Shown in pieces: positions 1 to 6,407 of a DNA stretch of 13,584 nt (its first letter is position 1; each line of letters starts with the position of its first letter). The notes below the pieces were generated by a model, which made no database searches, was not told the origin of the DNA, and was given only the letters and a program-made list of their open reading frames with translations. The position numbers and the translations under genes were made by a program. The stretch covers positions 1 through 13,584 of the forward strand of contig JADFHR010000065.1 in assembly GCA_022567015.1 (NCBI GenBank). Direction: 5' to 3'. Origin of the DNA: Pseudomonadota bacterium. GTDB lineage: Bacteria; Pseudomonadota; Alphaproteobacteria; Rhodospirillales; 2-02-FULL-58-16.

Positions 1-559
1 CGTCCGCCAGCGGCGGCGGCATGGCGATCTGCTGGCCGGAAAAGTATTCGTTGAAGAACAATCCCTCCATCACCTCGACGCCCGCCGGCGCCTCGTCCCT
101 GTAGCCGGTGAGCACGGCATGCAGGTAGTCCTCCCCGCCCTTGCGGGCCTTGGTCATCACCGACAGGTCCGGCGGCAACGAGCCGGCGTTGGCCGCCCGC
201 GCCGCCTGGGCGTTGGGGAACGGTGAGACGAACGGATCGGTCGGCTTGGCCGGCCGGGTAAACATTTCGCCATCGTCGTTGGGGCCGTCCTCAACCTCGA
301 ACTCACCGGCGAGGGCCTTGATCTCCTCTTCGCTGAAGCCGACCGACTGCAGGTGGCGGTAGTAGACAAGCCTCAGGGAGTGACAGGCGGCGCAGAGCTC
401 CGTGTAGACCTGCAGGCCGCGTCTGAGCGCGGGGCGGTCGAAGGTGCCGAAGACGCCGTTGAACGACCACGCCTGGGCAGGCGGTTTCTGGACCTCGGCG
501 AAAGCCGTGCCGGCGCCGAGGGTCAACGCCAGGGCGGCGCCAAAAAGGAATTTACCCAT
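1..559 (-). CDS. petC: Cytochrome c1 of the bc1 complex (partial, 3' end outside the window)
   Basis: Cytochrome c1 is the membrane-anchored c-type haem subunit of ubiquinol-cytochrome c reductase; it takes electrons from the Rieske centre and passes them to soluble cytochrome c on the periplasmic side. The first 186 codons are present. They begin with a Sec-type signal peptide (residues 1 to about 21, ending AFA before EVQ), followed by the haem-binding motif CAACH at residues 56-60. The family segment LPPDLS with MTKAR and GGEDY lies near residues 125-145, and the probable axial methionine is Met180 in IAMPPPL. The C-terminal membrane anchor lies beyond the window. The start ATG shares one base with the petB stop (TGATG), so the two genes are probably translationally coupled. 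It is a separate gene, not a petB-petC fusion. Identification is firm. Confidence 0.96.
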   Translation of the reverse strand, partial: MGKFLFGAALALTLGAGTAFAEVQKPPAQAWSFNGVFGTFDRPALRRGLQVYTELCAACHSLRLVYYRHLQSVGFSEEEIKALAGEFEVEDGPNDDGEMFTRPAKPTDPFVSPFPNAQAARAANAGSLPPDLSVMTKARKGGEDYLHAVLTGYRDEAPAGVEVMEGLFFNEYFSGQQIAMPPPLAD

Positions 560-1833
560 CAGGCCGCCTCCGTGACCGCGTTGGATTCTTTGGTGACCGC
601 CGCGCTGATGCTGTCCGGCGGGGACCGTGGCCGCTCCACCTTGCCGAGCACGGGCAACACGACCAGCAGATGAAGGAAATAGTACGCCGTGGCCACCTGC
701 CCGATCCTGAGAAACGAGACCGCGCCCATGAACATGGCATCGGGACTGTTGAAACCGACCCAGCCCAGGACAATGCAGTCGATGACAAAGAACCAGTACA
801 CCTGCTTGTAGATGGGCCGGTACCGGGCGCTGCGCACCTTCGAGGTGTCCAGCCAGGGCACGAGCACGAGGATCAGGACGGAGCCGAACATGGCGATCAC
901 CCCGATCAGCTTGGCCGGGATGAACCAGATGTCGAACGTGATCGCCCTGAGGATCGCGTAGAACGGCGTCAGGTACCATTCGGGCACGATGTGGGTCGGC
1001 GTCTGCATGGGGTTGGCTTTGATGTAGTTGTCGGGCTCAACGAAAAAGTTGGGCGCGAAAAACACGAAGCCCATGAAGACCAGCATGAACACGCCGAGCC
1101 CGAACAGGTCCTTGATCGTGTAGTAGGGATGGAACGGAAGGATGTCCTGCGGTCCCTTGGTGTCGATCCCCAGCGGGTTGTTGGAATGGTGCACATGCAG
1201 CGCCCACAGGTGCAAGAACACCAGGCCGAAGATCACGAAGGGCAGCAGGTAGTGCAGCGAGAAGAAGCGGTTCAGCGTCGGGTTGTCCACCGAGAACCCG
1301 CCCCACAACCAAGTCACGATCGGCTCGCCGATCAACGGAAAGGCGGAGAACATGTTGGTGATCACGGTGGCGGCCCAGAAGCTCATCTGCCCCCACGGCA
1401 GCACATAGCCCAGGAAGGCCGTCGCCATCATGGTCAGCAGGATGATAATGCCGATGATCCACAGCATCTCGCGCGGGGCCTTGTAAGAGCCGTAATAGAG
1501 GCCGCGGAAGATGTGGATGTAGACGACGGCGAAGAACATGGACCCGCCGTTCATGTGCACGTAGCGTATCAGCCAGCCGTAGTTGACGTCGCGCATGATG
1601 CGCTCGACGCTCTCGAAGGCGTAGTCCACATGCGGCGTGTAGTGCATGGCCAGGACGATCCCGGTGACGATCATGATGGTCAGCACGATTCCGGCCAGCG
1701 AGCCGAAGTTCCACCAGTAGTTCAGGTTCTTCGGCGTCGGGTAGTCGATCAGATGTTCCTGCGTGAACGAGAAGACCGGCAGGCGGTATTCGATCCACTT
1801 GACGATGGGGTTGTTCCAGGTCGGTGAGGTCAT
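559..1833 (-). CDS. petB: Cytochrome b of the bc1 complex
   Basis: Cytochrome b is the integral-membrane, di-haem core of ubiquinol-cytochrome c reductase and carries the quinol-oxidising and quinone-reducing sites. The predicted product is 424 aa, normal for alphaproteobacteria. The four haem-ligand histidines are in place: His93/His194 and His107/His208, each pair member 14 residues apart within its helix. The Qo-site PEWY motif is at residues 284-287. Many hydrophobic helices follow (for example residues 46-62, 125-145, 245-262 and several towards the C-terminus). The frame is open 50 codons further upstream, but that extension overlaps petA and is arginine-rich without similarity to the family, so I chose the ATG giving MTSPTWNNP, 10 nt after the petA stop. 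The Shine-Dalgarno sequence there is weak, which fits coupling to petA. Confidence 0.97.
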   Translation of the reverse strand: MTSPTWNNPIVKWIEYRLPVFSFTQEHLIDYPTPKNLNYWWNFGSLAGIVLTIMIVTGIVLAMHYTPHVDYAFESVERIMRDVNYGWLIRYVHMNGGSMFFAVVYIHIFRGLYYGSYKAPREMLWIIGIIILLTMMATAFLGYVLPWGQMSFWAATVITNMFSAFPLIGEPIVTWLWGGFSVDNPTLNRFFSLHYLLPFVIFGLVFLHLWALHVHHSNNPLGIDTKGPQDILPFHPYYTIKDLFGLGVFMLVFMGFVFFAPNFFVEPDNYIKANPMQTPTHIVPEWYLTPFYAILRAITFDIWFIPAKLIGVIAMFGSVLILVLVPWLDTSKVRSARYRPIYKQVYWFFVIDCIVLGWVGFNSPDAMFMGAVSFLRIGQVATAYYFLHLLVVLPVLGKVERPRSPPDSISAAVTKESNAVTEAA

Positions 1834-1843
1834 GGCCGGCGCC

Positions 1844-2398
1844 CTACCCGATCTTGATCTTGGTGTCGGTGACGAACACGTACTCGGGCACCGCCAGGTT
1901 CTCCGGCGCCGGCCCCTTGCGGATGCGCCCCGACGTGTCGTAGTGGGACCCGTGACAGGGACAGAACCAGCCGCCGAAATCACCCCTGGGCTCGGTCGCC
2001 CTCTGGCCCAGGGGAATGCAGCCCAGATGGGTGCACACGCCGACCACGATCAGCCATTCGGGCTTTTGCACCCGCTCGCTGTCGGCCTGGGGATCGGGCA
2101 GGTCGGAGGCGTCGTCCGTCTTGGCCCTGGCGATCTCCTTGGCCGTGCGGCGGCGGATGAAGACCGGCTTGCCGCGCCACACCACGGTGATGCTTTGGCC
2201 GACCTCGATCGGGGAAAGGTCGACCTCGGTCGACGACAGCGCCAGCACGTCCGCCGCCGGATTCATCTGGTCGATGAGGGGCCACACGGCGAGCGCGGTG
2301 CCCACCGCGCCCACCACACTCGTTGCGATCAGCAGAAAGTCGCGCCGGGTTTCGCCCTCATGGGGCGCGCCGGCGGCGACGGTTGGGGCATCTGTCAT
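1844..2398 (-). CDS. petA: Rieske iron-sulfur subunit of the bc1 complex
   Basis: The Rieske protein carries the [2Fe-2S] cluster that takes the first electron from ubiquinol at the Qo site and shuttles it to cytochrome c1. The product is 184 aa. Residues 17-40 (TRRDFL then a hydrophobic stretch) form an uncleaved twin-arginine-type signal anchor. The hinge follows near residues 43-53. The cluster-binding boxes are CTHLGC at 122-127 and CPCHGSHYD at 146-154, with two Cys, two His and the two disulfide cysteines all present. The start ATG has a good Shine-Dalgarno sequence (AAGAGG on the minus strand, 7 nt upstream). First gene of petABC, divergent from trmL-hemF. The leader contains two adjacent hairpins, described separately. 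Confidence 0.97.
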   Translation of the reverse strand: MTDAPTVAAGAPHEGETRRDFLLIATSVVGAVGTALAVWPLIDQMNPAADVLALSSTEVDLSPIEVGQSITVVWRGKPVFIRRRTAKEIARAKTDDASDLPDPQADSERVQKPEWLIVVGVCTHLGCIPLGQRATEPRGDFGGWFCPCHGSHYDTSGRIRKGPAPENLAVPEYVFVTDTKIKIG

Positions 2399-2478
2399 GG
2401 AAAAGCCTCTTCTTTGCCCTCACGGTGGAGCCGGTCCCACACGTCGAACGCTTCAGACGGCGACCCGGACCGGAGGAC

Positions 2479-2515
2479 GGGGTGCCAAACACCCCCACGG
2501 GGCAACCTGCCGTGG
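2479..2515 (-). promoter_or_regulatory. Two adjacent hairpins in the petA leader
   Basis: A perfect 6-bp stem, GGGGTG (2479-2484) with CACCCC (2490-2495), closes a 5-nt loop CCAAA. Directly next to it, CCACGG (2495-2500) pairs with CCGTGG (2510-2515); an alternative fold pairs CCAC/GTGG and GGCA/TGCC around a 3-nt loop. The runs CCCC at 2492-2495 and GGGG at 2499-2502 can also pair, which would disrupt both stems. The elements lie 80-120 nt upstream of the petA start and would be in its 5' leader if transcription begins near 2520-2560. Neither is followed by a T-run in the petA direction, so a simple intrinsic terminator is unlikely. A regulatory role is inference only. Confidence 0.4.
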
Positions 2516-2540
2516 ATACAACGCGGGCGCACAATATAAT
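2513..2540 (+). promoter_or_regulatory. Candidate sigma70-type promoter for trmL-hemF
   Basis: A perfect -10 consensus TATAAT is at 2535-2540, preceded by TGGATA at 2513-2518 (4 of 6 matches to TTGACA) with a 16-bp spacer. Transcription would start near 2547 and leave a leader of about 87 nt before the trmL ATG. An exact TATAAT stands out in such GC-rich DNA, but the -35 match is imperfect and the same A+T-rich stretch could serve petABC on the other strand. Confidence 0.4.
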
Positions 2541-2633
2541 GAAATACGCCGCCTTGGAAAGGGGGAAGATGGGTAGTTTCCGGTGTATATTCAATTCGTT
2601 TGTTGTGGAAACGCACCGTCGCCGGTTGGCCCC

Positions 2634-3101
2634 ATGCGCCTCGCCCTTTTCGAACCGGACATCCCCCAGAACGCCGGCGCCATGCTGCGCCTGGCGGCGT
2701 GCCTGGGGATACCCGTGGACGTGATCGAGCCCTGCGGCTTCGTCTTCTCGGACCGGCGGCTGCGCCGCGCCGGCATGGATTACCTGGACCGGGTGGCGCT
2801 CCGCCGTCACGTCTCGTGGTCGGCCTTTCTGGCGGCGCGGGGCGAAGGTCTGGGGCGGCTGGTGCTTCTCACCACCGGCGCGGAGACGCCCTACGTGGCG
2901 TTCCGGTTCCACGCCGACGACGTGCTTCTGGTGGGACGCGAGAGCGCCGGCGTGCCCGACACCGTCCACGCGGCCGCCGACGCCCGCGTGCACGTTCCCA
3001 TGGCCGCGGGCATGCGGTCCCTCAACGTGGCCGTCGCCGCGGCCATGGTACTGGGCGAGGCCCTGCGCCAGACCCGAGGCTTTCCGAAGGAGGCACCATG
3101 A
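2634..3101 (+). CDS. trmL: tRNA (cytidine(34)-2'-O)-methyltransferase, SPOUT family
   Basis: TrmL uses S-adenosylmethionine to 2'-O-methylate the wobble base (C34 or cmnm5U34) of leucine tRNAs in the cytoplasm. The product is 155 aa, close to the 157 aa of the E. coli enzyme. It begins with the family opening LFEPDIPQNAG (residues 5-15). The trefoil-knot AdoMet-binding motifs are GRESAGVP at 101-108 and RSLNVAVA at 128-135. The frame is open 17 codons further upstream, but homologues start at this methionine. There is no convincing Shine-Dalgarno sequence in front of it, which is unusual for this window. The last codon overlaps the hemF start (ATGA). The pairing of trmL with hemF next to petABC is a familiar alphaproteobacterial arrangement. 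Confidence 0.93.
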   Translation: MRLALFEPDIPQNAGAMLRLAACLGIPVDVIEPCGFVFSDRRLRRAGMDYLDRVALRRHVSWSAFLAARGEGLGRLVLLTTGAETPYVAFRFHADDVLLVGRESAGVPDTVHAAADARVHVPMAAGMRSLNVAVAAAMVLGEALRQTRGFPKEAP

Positions 3102-3949
3102 CCCTGCCCACGGACGACCAGAAAAAGCGCGCCGCCGCCTGGTTCGACAGCCTGCGCGACGATCTGTGCGCGGCGCTGGAGGATCTGGAGGACGCGTTTG
3201 CCGGCACCGGCGAAGCCGGCCCGCCCGGCCGCTTCGAGCGCACGGCGTGGGAGCGCGAGGGCGGCGGCGGCGGGGTCATGTCGGTCCTCCACGGGCGCGT
3301 CTTCGAAAAAGCCGGGGTCAACGTGTCCACGGTCAGCGGGGAATTCTCGGACCAGTTCCGCAAAAGAATCCCCGGCGCCGAAAAGGACCCCCGCTTCTGG
3401 GCCTCCGGCGTCTCGGTGGTGTTTCATCCGTGCTCGCCCCTGGTCCCGGCGGCGCACATGAACACCCGCATGATCGTCACCACCAGGGGCTGGTTCGCCG
3501 GCGGCGCCGACCTGACCCCGGTTTTCCCCGACGCCGACGACACCGGGGCATTCCACGGGGCGCTGAGGCGCGCCTGCGACGCCCATGACTGCGCCGACTA
3601 CGCCCGGTTCAAGGCGTGGTGCGACGAATACTTCTTCCTGCCCCACCGGGACGAAACGCGCGGCGTGGGCGGCATCTTCTATGACGAGCTCGCGTCGGGG
3701 GACTGGGACAAGGACTTCGCCTTCACCCGCGACGTGGGCCGCGCCTTCGTGGAGGTCTATCCGCAACTCGTGCGCCGCCACATGGACAAGCCGTGGACCG
3801 ACGAGCAACGCCGCCGGCAGCTGATCAAACGCGGCCGCTACGTGGAGTTCAACCTGCTCTATGACCGGGGCACCCTGTTCGGGCTGCAGACCGGCGGCCA
3901 CACCGACGCCATCCTCATGTCGCTGCCGCCCGTGGTCCTGTGGCCTTAA
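3098..3949 (+). CDS. hemF: Oxygen-dependent coproporphyrinogen III oxidase
   Basis: HemF performs the aerobic oxidative decarboxylation of coproporphyrinogen III to protoporphyrinogen IX in haem synthesis, in the cytoplasm. The 283-aa product shows the family blocks in order: GGGGGVMSVLHGRVFEKAGVN at about 55-75, FHP with HMNTR at about 109-124, WFAGGADLTP at about 131-140, the block YARFKAWCDEYFFLPHR then RGVGGIFYD in the middle, and KRGRYVEFNLLYDRGT then GLQTGG near the C-terminus. It ends SLPPVVLWP, some 20 residues shorter than E. coli HemF; from memory this short end is usual in alphaproteobacteria, so I do not call it truncated. A strong Shine-Dalgarno sequence AAGGAGG (3087-3093) sits 4 nt before the ATG, and ATGA overlaps the trmL stop. 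Confidence 0.97.
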   Translation: MTLPTDDQKKRAAAWFDSLRDDLCAALEDLEDAFAGTGEAGPPGRFERTAWEREGGGGGVMSVLHGRVFEKAGVNVSTVSGEFSDQFRKRIPGAEKDPRFWASGVSVVFHPCSPLVPAAHMNTRMIVTTRGWFAGGADLTPVFPDADDTGAFHGALRRACDAHDCADYARFKAWCDEYFFLPHRDETRGVGGIFYDELASGDWDKDFAFTRDVGRAFVEVYPQLVRRHMDKPWTDEQRRRQLIKRGRYVEFNLLYDRGTLFGLQTGGHTDAILMSLPPVVLWP

Positions 3950-3956
3950 GGCGCAT

Positions 3957-3986
3957 GGCCGGCGCGCTCACCGGGCGCCGCCGGCC
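3957..3986. terminator. Possible bidirectional terminator hairpin between hemF and cca
   Basis: An 8-bp perfect inverted repeat, GGCCGGCG (3957-3964) and CGCCGGCC (3979-3986), spans the 18-bp gap between the convergent genes and the last codons of cca. It could end transcription from both sides. There is no clear T-run right after either arm, and inverted repeats of G and C arise easily at this composition, so the call is weak. Confidence 0.3.
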
Positions 3987-5287
3987 AGGCCGCCCAGCTT
4001 TTCCAGACAGGCCTTGTGGTCGGCCCGGTAGTCGCCGTCTTCCCACCACGCCTCCACGGCGCCCAGCAGCTCGCCGACGCGGGGGCCCGCGGGCACGCCG
4101 AGGGCGATCACGTCCCGGCCCTTCAGCGGGAATTCCACCGGCGTCCAGGCGTCGACCGCGGCGAGGGTGTCGAGCCACGCCTGGGTGCGCTCGCCCCGCC
4201 GGCGCGCGGTGACGGCCAACTCCCCGGCCCAGGCGAGCAGCACCCGGTCCCTGACCACGTCGGCGCCGGCCCGGTTGAGGGCGCGCCGGAGGGAACGTTG
4301 GTCCACGTCCGGGGTCACGTCATGGGGCGGCGGCGCCACCCTCACCAGCCGTTCCGTCTGCTGGTTCGACAGCCTGAGGCGCGCCGCCACCGACCCGGCC
4401 CTGGCGGCGTCCACGTCGAGCAGGGCCGCCAGCCGCCGCAGGGGATCGGGAGCCACCGAGTCGACCTTGATGGCGCTGGTGTCCAGCCAGCTCAGCAGGC
4501 GCAGCCTGCCCACGTCCCCGGCCTCGGGGAGGATGTGTTCGAGCACCCCTTCGCCCCGCATCAGCACCACGGTGTCCGCGGCGTCGGGCGCCATCAGGAT
4601 GCGCAACATCTCGTCGCGCACGCGCTCGCCCGACAACCCGGAAAGCCGGGGCGCCAACGCCCGGCAGGCGGCAAGGGCTTTGATGTCCGGCGGCGGCCGG
4701 CCGTACTGGGCGTACATGCGAAAGAAGCGGAGCAGTCTCAGCACATCCTCCTCGATGCGCTTCTCGGCGTTGCCGACGAAACGCACCCGGCGACGGCCCA
4801 GGTCGTCGAGACCGCCCATGGGGTCGTAGATGTCGCCCGCCAGGGTGCAGGAAAGGGTGTTGATGGTGAAGTCGCGCCGCGCCGCGTCCGCCGTCCAGTC
4901 GTCGGTGAAGGCCACCTTGGCGCGGCGGCCGTCGGTCTCCACGTCGACGCGGAGCGTGGTGATCTCGAAGCGGGCCTCGCCGATCACGGCGGTCACCGTT
5001 CCGTGTTCGATGCCCGTGGGAATGGCCTTGATGCCGGCCTTCCCGAGCAGCGCGATGACCCTTTCCGGCGGCTCCGGGGTGGCGATGTCGATGTCCTCGA
5101 CCGGGCGCTGGAGCACGGCGTCGCGCACGCAGCCGCCGACGAAACGGACCTCCGCCCCCGCCGCCGCCAGGGCCTCGACCACGGCAACCGTTTCCGGCGC
5201 CGTGATCCACGGCTGGGGCGCGACCTTGCCGGTGGGCTCCGGGACGGACGTGTTGGCGCTCGCGTCCCGTCCGCCGGGCGCGATCAT
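3968..5287 (-). CDS. cca: CCA tRNA nucleotidyltransferase (class II)
   Basis: This enzyme builds or repairs the 3'-terminal CCA of tRNAs from CTP and ATP without a nucleic-acid template. The product is 439 aa. The nucleotidyltransferase head shows GGCVRD at 51-56, the metal-binding DID at 65-67 and RRDFTIN at 137-143, followed by the class II block with EEDVLRLLRFFRM (about residues 180-192) and the RNA-binding region with the segment SGLSGERVRDEMLRIL. No HD phosphohydrolase motif is seen in the C-terminal half. The frame is open 113 codons further upstream, but that part lies over DUF6111 and the NUDIX gene and looks like a shadow. The chosen ATG forms an ATGA overlap with the DUF6111 stop. 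The gene is convergent with hemF. CCA-adding rather than only CC- or A-adding activity is the default assumption. Confidence 0.94.
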   Translation of the reverse strand: MIAPGGRDASANTSVPEPTGKVAPQPWITAPETVAVVEALAAAGAEVRFVGGCVRDAVLQRPVEDIDIATPEPPERVIALLGKAGIKAIPTGIEHGTVTAVIGEARFEITTLRVDVETDGRRAKVAFTDDWTADAARRDFTINTLSCTLAGDIYDPMGGLDDLGRRRVRFVGNAEKRIEEDVLRLLRFFRMYAQYGRPPPDIKALAACRALAPRLSGLSGERVRDEMLRILMAPDAADTVVLMRGEGVLEHILPEAGDVGRLRLLSWLDTSAIKVDSVAPDPLRRLAALLDVDAARAGSVAARLRLSNQQTERLVRVAPPPHDVTPDVDQRSLRRALNRAGADVVRDRVLLAWAGELAVTARRRGERTQAWLDTLAAVDAWTPVEFPLKGRDVIALGVPAGPRVGELLGAVEAWWEDGDYRADHKACLEKLGGLAGGAR

Positions 5288-5559
5288 TTGACCGTGCCGG
5301 GGACGACCCGGCCGCCTTCGAAGCGGGGCGGCTCGTACGTTCCCTCCACGTGGCCCTGGCCTATCAGCACCGTAAACACCAGCCCCCCCACCATCAGCGC
5401 CAATCCCGCGGCGACGAGCCAGAACCACGGGCCTTCCTGCAGCGGCGTGAGCCCGCCCGCCTGGCCCTTGCCGGTCCGCCGCGCCAGCAATACCCAGCCG
5501 AAGTAGATGGCGGCGGGGAGCAGCAGGGGCAACAGGAATTGGAGCAGGATACGACTCAT
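5284..5559 (-). CDS. DUF6111 family small membrane protein
   Basis: This 91-aa protein has two hydrophobic segments, about residues 4-25 and 45-66, joined by a short basic loop (RRTGKG), and a hydrophilic tail with GTYEPPRF and GGRVVPG. The tail pattern and the position between a CoA pyrophosphatase and cca match what I remember as DUF6111, a family without assigned function. It probably sits in the inner membrane with the loop between the helices in the cytoplasm by the positive-inside rule. ATGA overlaps join it to the NUDIX gene upstream and to cca downstream, so it should be made together with them. The family call rests on memory of context and size, not on a search. Confidence 0.8.
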   Translation of the reverse strand: MSRILLQFLLPLLLPAAIYFGWVLLARRTGKGQAGGLTPLQEGPWFWLVAAGLALMVGGLVFTVLIGQGHVEGTYEPPRFEGGRVVPGTVK

Positions 5560-6182
5560 CGGCGGACCAGACGCTCATAGAGGTTGACCAACATGCCGGC
5601 GGTGGCGCCCCAAATGAATTTCCCACCGTAGGTCATGGCGTAAAAATGGCGCTCCTTCCCGTCGTATCGGCGGCTGTACCGCTGGTGGTTTGCGGGGTCG
5701 AGAACGAATGCCAACGGCACCTCGAACACCTCGGCCACCTCTTCCGCGTCCGGGGCCAGCTCAAACGGGGGCTCCACCACCGCCACCACCGGGGTGACCC
5801 TGAAGCCCGTGCCCGTGATATAATCGTCCAGCCGGCCGAGGATTTCCACATGCCGGCGCTGCAGTCCGATTTCCTCCTCGGTCTCCCTCAACGCCGCCTC
5901 CTCCGCAACGCCGTCCCCGGGCTCTATGTGGCCGCCGGGAAAGCTGATCTGCCCGGCGTGGTCGGCCAGATCCTCGGTGCGCCGGGTCAACAGCACGGTC
6001 AGCCCCTGGGCGCGGTCGATCAGGGGCACCAGCACCGCGGCGGGCGTCAACGGTGCACGCGGAGGGGTGCCCGGATTGAGATCGTGATCTCCGCGCACCG
6101 CGCCCGCGGCGCGCACCGTGTGGCGCGCGAATTGCCGGCTGATCCATTGCCGGGTCAGGGTGCGGCTGGTGATCGGAGTCAC
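5556..6182 (-). CDS. CoA pyrophosphatase, NUDIX hydrolase family
   Basis: NUDIX hydrolases of this subfamily cleave coenzyme A and derivatives to 3',5'-ADP and phosphopantetheine compounds. From the GTG at 6182 the product is 208 aa, a normal length. It shows the CoA-pyrophosphatase signature LLTRRTEDLADHAGQISFPGG at about 64-84 and the NUDIX helix ALREAE-like ALRETEEEIGL at 97-107 with the catalytic REXXEE core. The open frame runs 75 codons further upstream, but that part is arginine-rich and extends across the divergent promoter region. The GTG at 6182 overlaps the stop of a 29-codon ORF (GTGA). No clear Shine-Dalgarno sequence is seen, consistent with coupling. Exact substrate is unproven. 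Confidence 0.9.
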   Translation of the reverse strand: MTPITSRTLTRQWISRQFARHTVRAAGAVRGDHDLNPGTPPRAPLTPAAVLVPLIDRAQGLTVLLTRRTEDLADHAGQISFPGGHIEPGDGVAEEAALRETEEEIGLQRRHVEILGRLDDYITGTGFRVTPVVAVVEPPFELAPDAEEVAEVFEVPLAFVLDPANHQRYSRRYDGKERHFYAMTYGGKFIWGATAGMLVNLYERLVRR

Positions 6183-6268
6183 AGATTTCCGTCCGGCTTG
6201 CCGTTGGCGAAAAACACCCGGCCGCTCCGCATACCGAACACGGTATCGTGACCGGCCTTCTCCTTCAC
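6179..6268 (-). CDS. Small 29-codon ORF coupled to the NUDIX gene (possible DUF1285 remnant)
   Basis: A GTG-started frame of 29 codons ends in a GTGA overlap with the NUDIX start. It is preceded by a good Shine-Dalgarno sequence (AGGGG on the minus strand, at 6276-6280, 7 nt away) and an in-frame stop four codons before the GTG. The peptide contains FGMRSGRVFF (residues 11-20). From memory, DUF1285 proteins end in a motif like FGVWSGG-FF, and a DUF1285 gene is commonly found directly upstream of this NUDIX gene in alphaproteobacteria. The ORF could therefore be the surviving 3' end of a deleted DUF1285 gene, now serving only to start translation of the operon, or an independent leader peptide. 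Whether it is translated is unknown. Confidence 0.45.
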   Translation of the reverse strand: MKEKAGHDTVFGMRSGRVFFANGKPDGNL

Positions 6269-6285
6269 GTGTAGTCCCCTCTATC

Positions 6286-6314
6286 ATAATAGCCGTGGGC
6301 GGCGCCCGTGTCCT
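6286..6314 (-). promoter_or_regulatory. Candidate promoter for the NUDIX-DUF6111-cca operon
   Basis: On the minus strand AGGACA (6309-6314) and TATTAT (6286-6291) are separated by 17 bp, matching the -35 consensus in 4 of 6 and the -10 in 5 of 6 positions. A start about 7 nt downstream would fall at the Shine-Dalgarno sequence of the 29-codon ORF, leaving a very short leader; this weakens the call or implies that the NUDIX GTG is the first efficiently used start. Confidence 0.3.
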
Positions 6315-6366
6315 GCCGTTCACGTCGACGGGAAACCGGAAAACACGGGTATCGCGTGTGTCCTTA

Positions 6367-6378
6367 ATCATGCATGAT
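6367..6378. promoter_or_regulatory. 12-bp perfect palindrome upstream of moxR (possible operator)
   Basis: ATCATGCATGAT reads the same on both strands and lies 29 nt before the moxR start, in the divergent region shared with the NUDIX operon. It is in an unusually A+T-rich pocket for this genome. A dimeric regulator could bind here, or the CATGAT half could be part of a moxR -10 region; I find no matching -35 hexamer at 16-18 bp. The gap 6269-6407 contains no other gene. Confidence 0.35.
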
Positions 6379-6407
6379 AACAGGCAACAAAGCGCGGAGA
6401 CGTGCAC

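Larger units (their letters stand above)
2399..2633. other. Divergent intergenic region between petA and trmL
   Basis: This 235-bp gap separates two divergent operons. It holds an A+T-richer core at about 2530-2610 (promoter-like hexamers on both strands) and, closer to petA, GC-rich sequence able to form two adjacent hairpins. On the minus strand, TTTCCA and TATATT spaced by 16 bp (about 2534-2561) could form a petABC promoter, but the match is modest. A 73-codon open frame on the minus strand (2395-2616, GTG start) ends in an ATGA overlap with petA; its A+T-rich third positions in the first half argue against coding. I see no tRNA or other RNA gene here. Confidence 0.5.

Noticed and set aside
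670..1827. A 385-codon plus-strand frame opposite petB
   Set aside because: Histidine-, glutamate- and arginine-rich antisense of a membrane protein; petB is certain.
1834..1983. A 50-codon N-terminal extension of cytochrome b
   Set aside because: Lies wholly over the 3' end of petA in another frame and has no family similarity; the ATG at 1833 gives the usual start of the protein.
3900..3949. Possible truncation of HemF at SLPPVVLWP
   Set aside because: Shorter than E. coli HemF by about 20 residues, but the remembered alphaproteobacterial forms end at the same place and all catalytic blocks are present.
6183..6407. A 75-codon N-terminal extension of the NUDIX protein
   Set aside because: Arginine-rich, unlike the family, and it would cross the divergent promoter region; the GTG at 6182 gives the usual length.
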